DNA from: Thaumasiovibrio sp043421945
GTDB lineage: Bacteria > Pseudomonadota > Gammaproteobacteria > Enterobacterales > Vibrionaceae
Length of the DNA: 64,000 bases
Direction of reading: 5' to 3'
NCBI GenBank assembly: GCA_043421945.1
Contig: JBHOGO010000005.1
Span: forward strand, 47,355-111,354
Part shown: positions 8,120 through 16,621 of the stretch, piece after piece
Position numbering within the stretch: position 1 is the stretch's first letter
How the letters are laid out: each line of letters opens with the position of its first letter
The notes under the pieces: generated by a model
The model's database searches: none
What the model saw: only the letters and a program-made list of their open reading frames with translations
Told to the model about the DNA's origin: nothing
Position numbers and translations under genes: made by a program

Positions 8120-9285
8120 GATGCTTTCTCCCCAACCGCCGCAAACGCATTCAGTAGATCAGCAACAAGGTCGCGGCTATCTTCCAAGCCAACAGAAAGG
8201 CGAAGTAAACCAGGAGCAATACCTGCAGCTAGCTGGGCTTCATCGGACATCGCACGGTGCGTCATACTGCCTGGGTGACAAATCAGTGACTCAACCCCTC
8301 CTAACGACTCCGCCAGAGAGAAATGCTTCAACGCTTTAAGGAACACTTTGAGCTCATCGATACTGCCGTCGAATTCGAAACTAATCATCGCACCAAAGCC
8401 AGATTGCTGCTTTTTCGCAATCTCATGACCTGGGTGATCCACAAGGCTTGGGTGATAAAGCGCTTTAATTCTTGGCTGACCTTGCAATGCTTCTAGCACA
8501 GCAGCGCTATTTTCTTCATGCATGCGCATGCGAGGGACTAAAGTTCGCAGTCCACGAAGCGTCAAATATGCATCAAACGCCGACCCCGTCGCACCAATAC
8601 AGTTTCCCCACCACAACAACTCCTCGGTGTGCGCTTGAGTCTTCGCCACCAACACACCGGCAATCACATCTGAGTGGCCATTAAGATATTTAGTCGTCGA
8701 GTGCACAACAAAGTCAGCGCCAAGAGCCAAAGGCAGCTGCCATACAGGACTTAAGAAGGTATTATCAACCGCAACCAATGCACCGATTTTTGCTGCTTTC
8801 TCGCAGACTTCCGCAATGTCCAAGACACGTAACAATGGATTAGAAGGGGTTTCAATCCAAATGAGTTTCGGCTTATTGGCTAGCGCCGCATCAAGAGCAT
8901 CACTGCCATATTGATCAACAAAATCAACGTTAAAATCACCTTTGTTAGCGCGTGTATTAAACAAGCGATAAGTGCCGCCGTAGCAATCATGCGGTGCAAC
9001 AATAAGATCGTCTGGACCCAGCAAAGCACTAATGAGGAGATTAATAGCAGACGTACCGCAGCTGGTTACGACGGCGCCGTGTCCACCTTCGAGCTCGGCA
9101 ATGGCCTCAGCAACAAGTGAGCGAGTTGGGTTTCCACCACGCGAGTAGTCATACTCTGGTACATCCCCAAAATTGGGAAAACTATAATTGGTGGTAAGAT
9201 AAATAGGAGGAACAACCGCATGATGCTGGGAGTCCGTTTCAATACCAGTACGTACTGCAATAGTGGCAAGTTGTTTGTCGCTCAT
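8116..9285 (-). CDS. metB: Cystathionine gamma-synthase
   Basis: PLP enzyme joining cysteine with O-succinylhomoserine to form cystathionine. It has 389 residues (E. coli 386). The start at 9285 gives MSDKQLATIAVRTGIETDSQ, aligned with the family, with AGGAA upstream; an earlier in-frame codon at 9309 is less likely. Landmarks: YDYSRGGNPTR, SCGTSAINL, and the PLP-lysine motif DFVVHSTTKYLNGHSDV near residue 200. It is the first gene of metBL and is divergent from metJ, with a shared MetJ operator at 9488-9519. Confidence 0.97.
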   Translation of the reverse strand: MSDKQLATIAVRTGIETDSQHHAVVPPIYLTTNYSFPNFGDVPEYDYSRGGNPTRSLVAEAIAELEGGHGAVVTSCGTSAINLLISALLGPDDLIVAPHDCYGGTYRLFNTRANKGDFNVDFVDQYGSDALDAALANKPKLIWIETPSNPLLRVLDIAEVCEKAAKIGALVAVDNTFLSPVWQLPLALGADFVVHSTTKYLNGHSDVIAGVLVAKTQAHTEELLWWGNCIGATGSAFDAYLTLRGLRTLVPRMRMHEENSAAVLEALQGQPRIKALYHPSLVDHPGHEIAKKQQSGFGAMISFEFDGSIDELKVFLKALKHFSLAESLGGVESLICHPGSMTHRAMSDEAQLAAGIAPGLLRLSVGLEDSRDLVADLLNAFAAVGEKAS

Positions 9286-9487
9286 AACCCATTCCTTGTT
9301 TTGGAGCATCGCCCCGTCCTCTTTTTCGCACGCGTAAGCACGCGCGTAGAGTAGATTGAAGTCTGGCTGGCGAAAAGGCTTTCCGTCGTCAGTGCATCTT
9401 CATTGACGGTGATGATAAGAATGCCAATCCGCTGGCTATAGCCGTGTTTGGCCATGTCATAACTTATACCTTACCGCCTCAAAAATA

Positions 9488-9519
9488 GGACGTCAACACT
9501 TCTAGACGTCTATATGTCT
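9488..9519. promoter_or_regulatory. MetJ operator between metB and metJ
   Basis: Four contiguous 8-bp met boxes: GGACGTCA (6 of 8), ACACTTCT (6), AGACGTCT (8) and ATATGTCT (6). This matches the tandem array that MetJ dimers bind cooperatively and is placed to control metBL and metJ together. Confidence 0.9.
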
Positions 9520-9601
9520 TTGCTTATGGCAGTAAAAGCCGCTAAAATTCGCTATAAGAATCACTCAACAATTTTAATATGACTGGCAAAGTAGGTGCAC
9601 A

Positions 9602-9919
9602 ATGACAAAGTGGAATGGTGAATACATCAGCCCATATGCGGAGCATGGTAAGAAAAATGAGCAAGTTAAAAAGATTACCGTTTCTATTCCATTAAAAGTA
9701 CTAAAGATTCTGACTGATGAGCGTACACGCCGTCAGGTGAATAACTTGCGTCATGCAACAAATAGTGAGCTACTGTGTGAGGCTTTTCTACACGCTTATA
9801 CAGGTCAGCCCTTACCTACTGATGAAGATATTCGAAAAGACCGTCCAGACGAGATCCCAGCTGAAGCAAAAAAGCTAATGGAAGCACTTGGTATTGAAAT
9901 TGAAGATTTCGCAGAGTAA
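9602..9919 (+). CDS. metJ: Methionine repressor MetJ
   Basis: Ribbon-helix-helix repressor that uses S-adenosylmethionine as corepressor and shuts off the met genes. It has 105 residues, as in E. coli. The stretch EYISPYAEHGKK and the DNA-binding strand and helices (VKKITVSIPLKVLKILTDER, RRQVNNLRHATNSELLCEAF) are almost identical to E. coli; only the C-terminal 25 residues differ. It is divergent from metBL across a four-box operator, which implies autoregulation. Confidence 0.98.
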   Translation: MTKWNGEYISPYAEHGKKNEQVKKITVSIPLKVLKILTDERTRRQVNNLRHATNSELLCEAFLHAYTGQPLPTDEDIRKDRPDEIPAEAKKLMEALGIEIEDFAE

Positions 9920-10221
9920 CAGCTCTATATTTTCAATTTAAATGCTTAAAGCCCTCCCAAACGAAAGTGCGCTTATCACACGACCAAGAGTGCCAGCGAT
10001 AACCTGCTGGCATCGTTATCTCACCGATATATCTCAACCGATACCTCAGCGATGATAACTCGCGATCCATTGACGAATGAGCACTTTCCCCTCGCTGCAA
10101 TAACTAACACTCCTCGAATTATCCAATCACCAAGCCTAAAAAAAGCCTAACCACATCATGGCTAGGCTTCATAACAAGCGGTTAATTCATACCACAGTGC
10201 TTAGTCGCACTCATCTTGTCG
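9920..10221. other. metJ-maeB-like gap with hairpins
   Basis: About 300 bases between convergent genes. The minus-strand terminator of the malic enzyme gene is at 10137-10169. After metJ, TGCCAGC (9991-9997) pairs with GCTGGCA (10006-10012), while GATAAC (9998-10003) could instead pair with GTTATC (10015-10020), so two overlapping hairpins compete. No T-run follows. No gene is supported. Confidence 0.5.
10137..10169 (-). terminator. Terminator of malic enzyme gene
   Basis: AAGCCTAACC (10143-10152) pairs with GGCTAGGCTT (10160-10169) with one mismatch; on the minus strand a T-run follows (A-run 10138-10144). Confidence 0.85.
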
Positions 10222-11469
10222 TTAGCTTTCCATGTAACCGATTGGCAGCTCAATACGAGCGACACCAGACTCAACAGCAGCAACAGCAACGGCACGAGCA
10301 ACACGTGGTAATAAACGTGAATCCATTGGTTTTGGAAGAATGTAGTCTGTACCAAACGTCAATTGATCAACACCTGCAGCAGACAGAACTTCAGCAGGAA
10401 CAGGCTCTTTCGCCAGCTCACGAATCGCGTCGACCGCTGCCAACTTCATGTCGTCATTAATGACGCTTGCACGTACATCAAGTGCACCACGGAAAATGAA
10501 CGGGAAACAAAGCACATTGTTTACCTGATTCGGGTAGTCAGAACGTCCTGTTCCCATGATGAGGTCATCACGAACTTGATGTGCAAGCTCAGGTTTGATC
10601 TCAGGATCTGGGTTTGAACAAGCAAAGACAACTGGCTTATCAGCCATTAGCTTAAGCGCTTCAGGTGGCAGAAGATCTGGACCAGAAACACCCACAAAGA
10701 TATCCGCGCCTTCGATCACATCTTCTAATGTGCGTTTATCGGTATTGTTCGCGAATAACTGCTTATATTCATTCAAATCGTCACGACGAGTATGAATCAC
10801 ACCTTTACGATCCAGCATATAAATACGCTCACGTTGTGCGCCACACTTAATCAACAGCTCCATACATGCAACGGCTGCAGCACCTGCGCCTAGGCAGACA
10901 ATACGTGCTTCTTTGATGTTTTTACCTTGAAGCTCTAACGCGTTAAGCATACCCGCTGCAGTGACGATAGCGGTACCATGCTGATCATCATGGAACACTG
11001 GCACTTGGCAGCGCTCAATCAAGCGACGCTCAATCTCAAAGCAATCTGGTGCTTTAATATCTTCCAAGTTAATACCGCCAAAGGTGTCAGCAATGTTGGC
11101 AACAGTATCGACAAACTCATCAATCGTACGGTGCTTCACTTCGATATCGATAGAATCCAGTCCAGCAAAACGTTTAAACAGTAGTGCTTTACCTTCCATT
11201 ACCGGCTTAGAAGCAAGCGGGCCAAGGTTACCAAGACCCAAAATAGCAGTGCCATTTGAGATAACTGCGACCATATTTCCCTTGGCCGTATATTTATAAA
11301 CATTGTCGCTATCCTGCGCAATTTCACGTACAGGCTCTGCGACACCAGGGCTATACGCCAACGCGAGATCTTTAGCGCTATCAGCTGGCTTTGTCAGCTC
11401 AACAGCAATTTTTCCTGGAGTCGGGTATGCGTGGTAATGCAGCGCCTGTTGGCGGAAATCTTCAGACAT
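10222..11469 (-). CDS. Malic enzyme (oxaloacetate-decarboxylating malate dehydrogenase), short form
   Basis: Oxidative decarboxylation of malate to pyruvate in the cytoplasm, giving NADH or NADPH. At 415 residues it has only the malic enzyme part; the phosphotransacetylase-like C-terminal domain of E. coli MaeB (759 residues) is absent. Visible motifs: YSPGVAEPVREI, GNMVAVISNGTAILGLGNLG, the metal-binding ...INLEDIKAPDCFEIE... and VFHDDQHGTAI, then the Rossmann fold IVCLGAGAAAVACMELL. The short form beside rpmE is normal for Vibrio. Cofactor choice cannot be settled by eye. Confidence 0.93.
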   Translation of the reverse strand: MSEDFRQQALHYHAYPTPGKIAVELTKPADSAKDLALAYSPGVAEPVREIAQDSDNVYKYTAKGNMVAVISNGTAILGLGNLGPLASKPVMEGKALLFKRFAGLDSIDIEVKHRTIDEFVDTVANIADTFGGINLEDIKAPDCFEIERRLIERCQVPVFHDDQHGTAIVTAAGMLNALELQGKNIKEARIVCLGAGAAAVACMELLIKCGAQRERIYMLDRKGVIHTRRDDLNEYKQLFANNTDKRTLEDVIEGADIFVGVSGPDLLPPEALKLMADKPVVFACSNPDPEIKPELAHQVRDDLIMGTGRSDYPNQVNNVLCFPFIFRGALDVRASVINDDMKLAAVDAIRELAKEPVPAEVLSAAGVDQLTFGTDYILPKPMDSRLLPRVARAVAVAAVESGVARIELPIGYMES

Positions 11470-11621
11470 GATTGTTATTTTCCTGAATGTGGTTCGGGGG
11501 GTCAGAACAGACTGAAATCATAAGTCATCACAGCAGAAAAACCTAGAACTCGTGCTACAGGCACGACCTCTTCGTCACTTTTTACATGTTTCAATCTGCG
11601 ATGTATGTATCTGGCGGGTAT

Positions 11622-11646
11622 AAAAAAAGGCTGCCGAGGCAACCTT
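11622..11646 (-). terminator. Terminator of rpmE
   Basis: On the minus strand, AAGGTTGC pairs with GCAGCCTT around CTCG and is followed by seven T (A-run 11622-11628). It lies about 20 bases past the rpmE stop. Confidence 0.9.
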
Positions 11647-11667
11647 TTCTTCGAATCTGTGCAGCAA

Positions 11668-11883
11668 TTACTTGCTTGAAAGTGCACCGAAACGCTTCTT
11701 GAACTTGTCAACACGACCGCCAGTATCAACAACACGTTGCTTACCAGTGTAGAATGGGTGACATTTGTCACACACGTCTAGGTTGATATCGCCTTTACCC
11801 AAAGTAGAGTTAAAAACGAAAGTGTTGCCGCAAGAACATTTTGCATTTACGGCTTTGTATTCTGGGTGAATACCTTGTTTCAT
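11668..11883 (-). CDS. rpmE: 50S ribosomal protein L31
   Basis: Large-subunit protein of 71 residues. The start at 11883 gives MKQGIHPEYKAVNAKCSCGN with a GAGGT ribosome site; the frame is open further upstream but without family support. It is the zinc-binding type, with paired cysteines CSC and CDKC. It is transcribed alone from a good promoter at 12000-12028 and ends at a terminator. Confidence 0.97.
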   Translation of the reverse strand: MKQGIHPEYKAVNAKCSCGNTFVFNSTLGKGDINLDVCDKCHPFYTGKQRVVDTGGRVDKFKKRFGALSSK

Positions 11884-11999
11884 GGGGATAACCTCAAATT
11901 GAAGTCCGCGTCGCTCTCCCGATCCAAAGCCGGGCACCACACGTCGTTAATAAATGCTCACCAAAAGCTGCAATAGCGATCAATGAATTCAGGCGGCGT

Positions 12000-12028
12000 A
12001 TAGTAATCAATCGTCTCCAATAGGTCAA
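12000..12028 (-). promoter_or_regulatory. Sigma-70 promoter of rpmE
   Basis: On the minus strand: -35 TTGACC (12028-12023), a 17-base spacer, -10 TACTAT (12005-12000). It is about 117 bases before the rpmE start. Confidence 0.65.
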
Positions 12029-12053
12029 CTGGCGTGTTGATTTTTCACTCACT

Positions 12054-12082
12054 TTGCGCTGACCTTTCGCTACCAGTAAACT
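12054..12082 (+). promoter_or_regulatory. Probable promoter of priA
   Basis: TTGCGC (12054-12059), a 17-base spacer and TAAACT (12077-12082), ending 27 bases before the priA ATG. Both boxes deviate from consensus. Confidence 0.4.
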
Positions 12083-12109
12083 AGGGCGGTTGATTTACGG
12101 AGCCCAACT

Positions 12110-14308
12110 ATGATCCCTCCTCGCATTGCGCGTGTTGCCTTACCTGTACCCTTAGACCGCTCATTTGATTATCAGTTACTCGATGATCAACATCCAATGG
12201 TGGGCGCTCGCGTCATCGTCCCTTTTCAACGCCGTGAACTTGTTGGCATTGTGATGGAAATTAGCGATCACTCTGAGTTTAAAAAACTCAAAGCAGTGAA
12301 GGCCGTGCTCGATAGCGAGCCAGTATTACCTCCCACGCTATTCTCATTAATTCGCTGGGCGAGCCAGTACTATCAATACCCATTAGGCGATACTCTCAGC
12401 ATCGCACTGCCCGGCTTGCTACGCAAAGGCGAACCAGCGACCCATAAGCCAATCAAGCGCTGGATACTCACTGAGAAAGGGCAAGAGCAGAATCCAACAT
12501 TAGTGGCCAAGCGAGCACCAAAGCAAGCACAAGTACTGGCGCAGCTCATCCCTGGTAGCCGCTCTCATAGCGAGTTACTTGCAGAAGATATTAGCGGTGC
12601 AACACTCAAAGCGCTGCAAGAAAAAGCGTGGATAGAAAGTAAAGAGCAACTACCGCAAACCACCACCTGGCTAACCGAAACGACGGAAGAAAAGCCAAGC
12701 CTCAATATGGAGCAGTCACTGGCCGTCGCGACGATCAATGCAGGTATCGATTACGGCTGCTACCTTCTAGATGGCGTAACAGGCTCAGGAAAGACAGAGG
12801 TTTACCTCAATATCATTGAGCCTGTGCTGGCTCAGGGGAAACAGGTACTTATTCTTGTGCCAGAGATTGGCTTAACCCCTCAAACTATTGGCCGTTTCCA
12901 GCGTCGCTTTAAAGGCGTACCGCTCTCTGTTGTGCATTCAGGGCTGAATGATACCGAGCGCCTAGCAGCTTGGTTAGCAGGGCGCGATAACCAAGCAGGC
13001 ATCATTATTGGTACCCGCTCTGCGCTTTTTACCCCGTTTCAATCACTTGGAATGATCATCATCGATGAAGAGCACGATGGCAGCTATAAACAACACGATA
13101 CCCTGCGTTACCACGCTCGGGATCTTGCCGTCATGCGTGCCGCAAAAGAGAGTATTCCGATCGTTTTAGGGTCTGCAACTCCCTCTCTAGAGTCTCTCTA
13201 TAACGCTAAGCAAGGGAAATACCACCACCTAACCTTATCAAAAAGGGCTGGAAGTGCTGTTGCAGCGCGACATGGTATTCTCGATATTAAGGGGCAGTAT
13301 TTAGAAGGAGGGCTCTCAGCTCAACTCATTGCTGAAATGCGAAAACATATCAATGCAGGCAATCAAGTTTTACTCTTTTTGAATCGACGTGGCTTTGCTC
13401 CTGTTCTGATGTGTCACGAATGTGGTTGGATTGCCGATTGTCCACGCTGTGACGTCCACTATACGTACCATGCTCATAGCAACGAGCTCCGCTGCCACCA
13501 TTGCGCCACACAACGTCCACTGCCTCATCAGTGCCAATCATGTGGGTCAACCCAGCTGATCACTGCCGGTGTCGGAACAGAACAGCTTGAACAACAACTC
13601 GAGACACTCTTTCCTGAGCAAAAGACTATCCGTATCGACCGCGACAGTACGCGACGCAAAGGTAGCCTTGAGCAGTACCTTGAAGAGATTCAAGCAGGTG
13701 AGTATCAAATATTGATCGGCACACAGATGCTAGCAAAAGGGCATCACTTTCCAAATGTCACCTTAGTTGCACTCCTTGATATCGATAGTGCGCTCTTTAG
13801 TAGTGATTTTCGTGCACCTGAGCGCCTTGCTCAGCTGCTGATTCAAGTTGCTGGACGAGCAGGACGAGCCAGTAAACCAGGGGAAGTGTTACTCCAAACT
13901 CATCACCCTGAGCATCCGTTACTGCGCTCACTATTGCATGATGGATATAGTCAGTTTTCACAAACGGCCCTTGAAGAGCGTCGCCAAACAGCGCTGCCTC
14001 CGTATCGCTTCCTTGCCATGATCCGAGCTGAGGGTAACAACGCTGAAACCACGGCGAGTTTTTTACACCAAGTTCGCCAAACCTTACAGGCAAGCCCTGT
14101 GTTTTCTCCGGACGTTGAAATACTGGGCCCCAACCCTGCCCCTCTCGCTAAACGAGCTGGGCGATTCCGCTGGCAACTCCTTGTTCAAACGACCCAGCGT
14201 CGTACATTGCAACAGTTGCTCACCATTGCACGTCCTGCTATCGGTCTATTGCCTGATGCCAAACGCGTAAGATGGACGCTTGATGTCGAGCCACAAGAGC
14301 TTGCTTAA
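12110..14308 (+). CDS. priA: Primosomal protein N' (replication restart helicase PriA)
   Basis: 3'-to-5' DNA helicase that reloads the replisome at stalled forks. It has 732 residues, the same as E. coli. The N-terminal fork-binding domain (about 1-190) leads to a superfamily 2 helicase core with Walker A GVTGSGKTEVYL (about residue 224), Walker B DEEHDGSYKQ and GSATPSLESL. A zinc-binding insertion has paired cysteines (CHECGWIADCPRC, CHHC, CQSCGS), then IGTQMLAKGHHFP and QVAGRAGRA. It is divergent from rpmE, as in relatives. Confidence 0.98.
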   Translation: MIPPRIARVALPVPLDRSFDYQLLDDQHPMVGARVIVPFQRRELVGIVMEISDHSEFKKLKAVKAVLDSEPVLPPTLFSLIRWASQYYQYPLGDTLSIALPGLLRKGEPATHKPIKRWILTEKGQEQNPTLVAKRAPKQAQVLAQLIPGSRSHSELLAEDISGATLKALQEKAWIESKEQLPQTTTWLTETTEEKPSLNMEQSLAVATINAGIDYGCYLLDGVTGSGKTEVYLNIIEPVLAQGKQVLILVPEIGLTPQTIGRFQRRFKGVPLSVVHSGLNDTERLAAWLAGRDNQAGIIIGTRSALFTPFQSLGMIIIDEEHDGSYKQHDTLRYHARDLAVMRAAKESIPIVLGSATPSLESLYNAKQGKYHHLTLSKRAGSAVAARHGILDIKGQYLEGGLSAQLIAEMRKHINAGNQVLLFLNRRGFAPVLMCHECGWIADCPRCDVHYTYHAHSNELRCHHCATQRPLPHQCQSCGSTQLITAGVGTEQLEQQLETLFPEQKTIRIDRDSTRRKGSLEQYLEEIQAGEYQILIGTQMLAKGHHFPNVTLVALLDIDSALFSSDFRAPERLAQLLIQVAGRAGRASKPGEVLLQTHHPEHPLLRSLLHDGYSQFSQTALEERRQTALPPYRFLAMIRAEGNNAETTASFLHQVRQTLQASPVFSPDVEILGPNPAPLAKRAGRFRWQLLVQTTQRRTLQQLLTIARPAIGLLPDAKRVRWTLDVEPQELA

Positions 14309-14724
14309 GCATTGACGACACTGACCAACCTTTAGTCCCCCTCCTATTCAAGCTTAATAAGAGGGTTAAAACTGCATAGAGTGTGATTTAAACCGCACAC
14401 TCTATGTTGATTTTACAAACTTCCTCGCATGCAAAGTACAACAAATTAGACACAATCATGAGACCTAAAGACCCCTTATTGATAAAAATATCGCAAAGGT
14501 AGGGGGTTAGCATCACCAAATAGTTAAAAGAACTGTGAGCCATATCTCTATTCCAGTGAAAAAAGTAATGAATGGAGTGTGTTTAATAATCATGCAAGCG
14601 CATAGAATAGGTAAGTAGTTTTAATTATATTCAATACATACGTTTGTCAGCGTAGGCTGATCGCTTTCTTTGAGCGATCCGGCTGACACTTATTGAGAGA
14701 AGAAAATAGCGAGGTTATAACCCT
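14309..14724. other. priA-cytR intergenic region with two hairpins
   Basis: About 416 bases. An 11-bp perfect stem CATAGAGTGTG (14375-14385) / CACACTCTATG (14396-14406), followed by TTGATTTT, may end priA. A second structure is at 14646-14687, just before cytR: GTCAGC...GATCGCT pairs with AGCGATC...GCTGAC. No gene was found. Confidence 0.6.
14375..14414 (+). terminator. Possible terminator of priA
   Basis: Perfect 11-bp stem with a 10-base loop, but the T-tract after it is interrupted (TTGATTTT). It lies 67 bases after the priA stop. Confidence 0.45.
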
Positions 14725-15729
14725 ATGGCGACAATGAAGGATGTTGCCCAGCTTGCCGGCGTATCAACCGCAACCGTATCACGCGCGTTGATGAACCCGG
14801 AAAAAGTGTCAGCATCAACCCGAAAAAAGGTTGAACAAGCAGTCATGGAAGCCGGGTACTCACCAAACTCATTGGCACGGAATCTGCGCCGCAATGAGTC
14901 CAAAACGATCGTAGCGATCATCCCTGATATCTGTGACCCTTATTACACTGAAATCATCCGTGGTATTGAAGAAGCCGCGATGGAGTATGGCTATCTCGTC
15001 TTACTTGGTGACAGTGGACAACAGCAGCAGCGTGAAAGCTCCTTTGTTAACCTCGTGTTCACGAAGCAAGCTGATGGTATGTTGCTTCTCGGAACCCAGC
15101 TACCTTTTGATGTCAGCAAACCCGAGCAGAAAAACCTACCGCCTCTAGTGATGGCCTGTGAATACGCGCCAGAGCTTGAGCTGCCAACGGTTCACATTGA
15201 TAACTTGACCTCTGCATTTGAAGCGGTTAACTACCTCACACAAATGGGTCATAAGCAAGTCGCGCAAATTACTGGTCCTGACGAAGCTGCTCTCTGCGAG
15301 TTCCGCTCTCAAGGTTACCAGCAGGCTTTGCGCCGAGCAGGCGTACCATTAAACCCAGCCTACACCGTGCAGAGTGACTTCTCTTTTGCTGCGGGTGCGC
15401 GTGCCGTCACTACTCTATTATCATTACCAGAGCCACCAACAGCCATATTCTGTCATACCGACGTCATTGCGATTGGTGCCATGCAGCAAGCTAAGCGTCT
15501 TGGCGTAAGAGTTCCACAGGAACTCTCTATTGTTGGTTTTGATGACATTCAATTTGCCGAGTACTGTGATCCACCACTCACCACGGTATCTCAGCCTCGA
15601 TACGAGATTGGACGCCAAGCAATGCTGATGCTTCTGGAACTACTGAGAGGCTCAGAAGTTCAAGCAGGATCGCGACTACTGGATGCCAAGTTGGTCATCC
15701 GTGAGAGTGCCGCGCCTCCCGCTCAATAA
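14725..15729 (+). CDS. cytR: LacI-family transcriptional repressor CytR
   Basis: Repressor that works with CRP to control nucleoside uptake and breakdown genes, relieved by cytidine. It has 334 residues. The N-terminal LacI helix-turn-helix reads MKDVAQLAGVSTATVSRALM, the hinge SPNSLARNLRRNES follows, and a periplasmic-binding-protein-like effector domain fills the rest (IIPDICDPYYTEIIRGIEEAA, FCHTDVIAIGA, IVGFDDIQFAEYCDPPLTTV). The position between priA and ftsN is the E. coli and Vibrio order, which supports CytR over other LacI members. The leader contains a strong inverted repeat at 14646-14687. Confidence 0.92.
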   Translation: MATMKDVAQLAGVSTATVSRALMNPEKVSASTRKKVEQAVMEAGYSPNSLARNLRRNESKTIVAIIPDICDPYYTEIIRGIEEAAMEYGYLVLLGDSGQQQQRESSFVNLVFTKQADGMLLLGTQLPFDVSKPEQKNLPPLVMACEYAPELELPTVHIDNLTSAFEAVNYLTQMGHKQVAQITGPDEAALCEFRSQGYQQALRRAGVPLNPAYTVQSDFSFAAGARAVTTLLSLPEPPTAIFCHTDVIAIGAMQQAKRLGVRVPQELSIVGFDDIQFAEYCDPPLTTVSQPRYEIGRQAMLMLLELLRGSEVQAGSRLLDAKLVIRESAAPPAQ

Positions 15730-15814
15730 ATGAGACCGTAAACTTGCTCCTGTGCTAGCCAGTACTGGAGCAAGTTTGTACTATAGACTCCTTAGCAATC
15801 ATGAATAAGTTAAC

Positions 15815-16459
15815 GTGGCAACTCGAGATTACGTCAAACGCGGCCGAGGCAGCGCAAAGAAAAAAACAGCACGACAGACTCGTCGTCAACCATCAACCAA
15901 TAACGCCTTTCCACTAAAATGGGCTCTAATTGCGTTCGTGCTTGTCGGTGCGCTTGGCTATGGGTTGTATTTTCTATCGACCACGCCGGCACCAGACAAT
16001 TCGCCGACACCGGTAAAATCAACACCCAAGCCGACGCCGTCAAAAGCAGTGACAAAACCAGCAGCTCAACCAGAGGTAGTCAAGCCAGCTCCGAAGCCTG
16101 ACCCTAAACCGACGACAAAACCTGCTGTGGAGTTACCACCAAAGCCTCAAGAAGAGTGGCAATACAAAGATATTCTTGAGAACAAAACCATTGAAGTGAA
16201 CGAAAAGCAGCAAAGCGCACCATCTCGCCCTTATTTAATGCAATGCGGTGCTTACCGAAGTGCAGCCCAAGCAGAAGAACGTAAGGCAATGATCGCTTTC
16301 CAAGGCCTCGTCGCTGAAATACGCGTGAGTGAAGGAGAGAAAGGCGAATGGCATCGTGTGGTACTGGGCCCCTATGATGGCAAACGTGATGCAGAGCGAG
16401 AACGTAACCAACTTCGCCGAGCAGGTATAGAGCCTTGCGCTATCTGGTTTTGGGACTAG
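15815..16459 (+). CDS. ftsN: Cell division protein FtsN
   Basis: Late divisome protein that triggers septal peptidoglycan synthesis. The start is a GTG giving M-ATRDYVKRGRG, the conserved cytoplasmic tail. A single transmembrane segment spans about residues 33-54 (LKWALIAFVLVGALGYGLYF). A periplasmic Pro/Lys/Thr-rich linker (about 58-115) follows, and a C-terminal SPOR domain (about 138-214, YLMQCGAYRSAAQAEE ... VVLGPYDGKRDAE) binds denuded septal glycan. It follows cytR by 85 bases and ends at a good terminator. Confidence 0.95.
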   Translation: MATRDYVKRGRGSAKKKTARQTRRQPSTNNAFPLKWALIAFVLVGALGYGLYFLSTTPAPDNSPTPVKSTPKPTPSKAVTKPAAQPEVVKPAPKPDPKPTTKPAVELPPKPQEEWQYKDILENKTIEVNEKQQSAPSRPYLMQCGAYRSAAQAEERKAMIAFQGLVAEIRVSEGEKGEWHRVVLGPYDGKRDAERERNQLRRAGIEPCAIWFWD

Positions 16460-16512
16460 CTCTTAAGTGCGATGAGTCGGTGTAAAGCGACTTTAACCAC
16501 CCTATTCCTCTA

Positions 16513-16537
16513 AAGGCAGCCTAAGGCTGCCTTTTTT
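16513..16537 (+). terminator. Terminator of ftsN
   Basis: AAGGCAGCC / GGCTGCCTT with a TAA loop and a T-run, just before the hslV heat-shock promoter. Confidence 0.92.
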
Positions 16538-16540
16538 ATG

Positions 16541-16569
16541 CTTGAAAAGCCCTCACTTCATCCCCAAGT
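16541..16569 (+). promoter_or_regulatory. Sigma-32 (heat-shock) promoter of hslVU
   Basis: CTTGAAA (16541-16547), a 14-base spacer and CCCCAAGT (16562-16569), matching the RpoH consensus CTTGAAA-N13-15-CCCCAT-T. It ends 53 bases before the hslV ATG and follows the ftsN terminator. Confidence 0.8.
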
Positions 16570-16621
16570 AGTAAACATGGCTTTTCTGGCAACACTGCCA
16601 GCACATTAATTGAGGTTTACC

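Noticed and set aside
11502..11771. 89-codon minus-strand frame across the rpmE terminator
   Set aside because: It overlaps rpmE in another frame and runs through the terminator hairpin.
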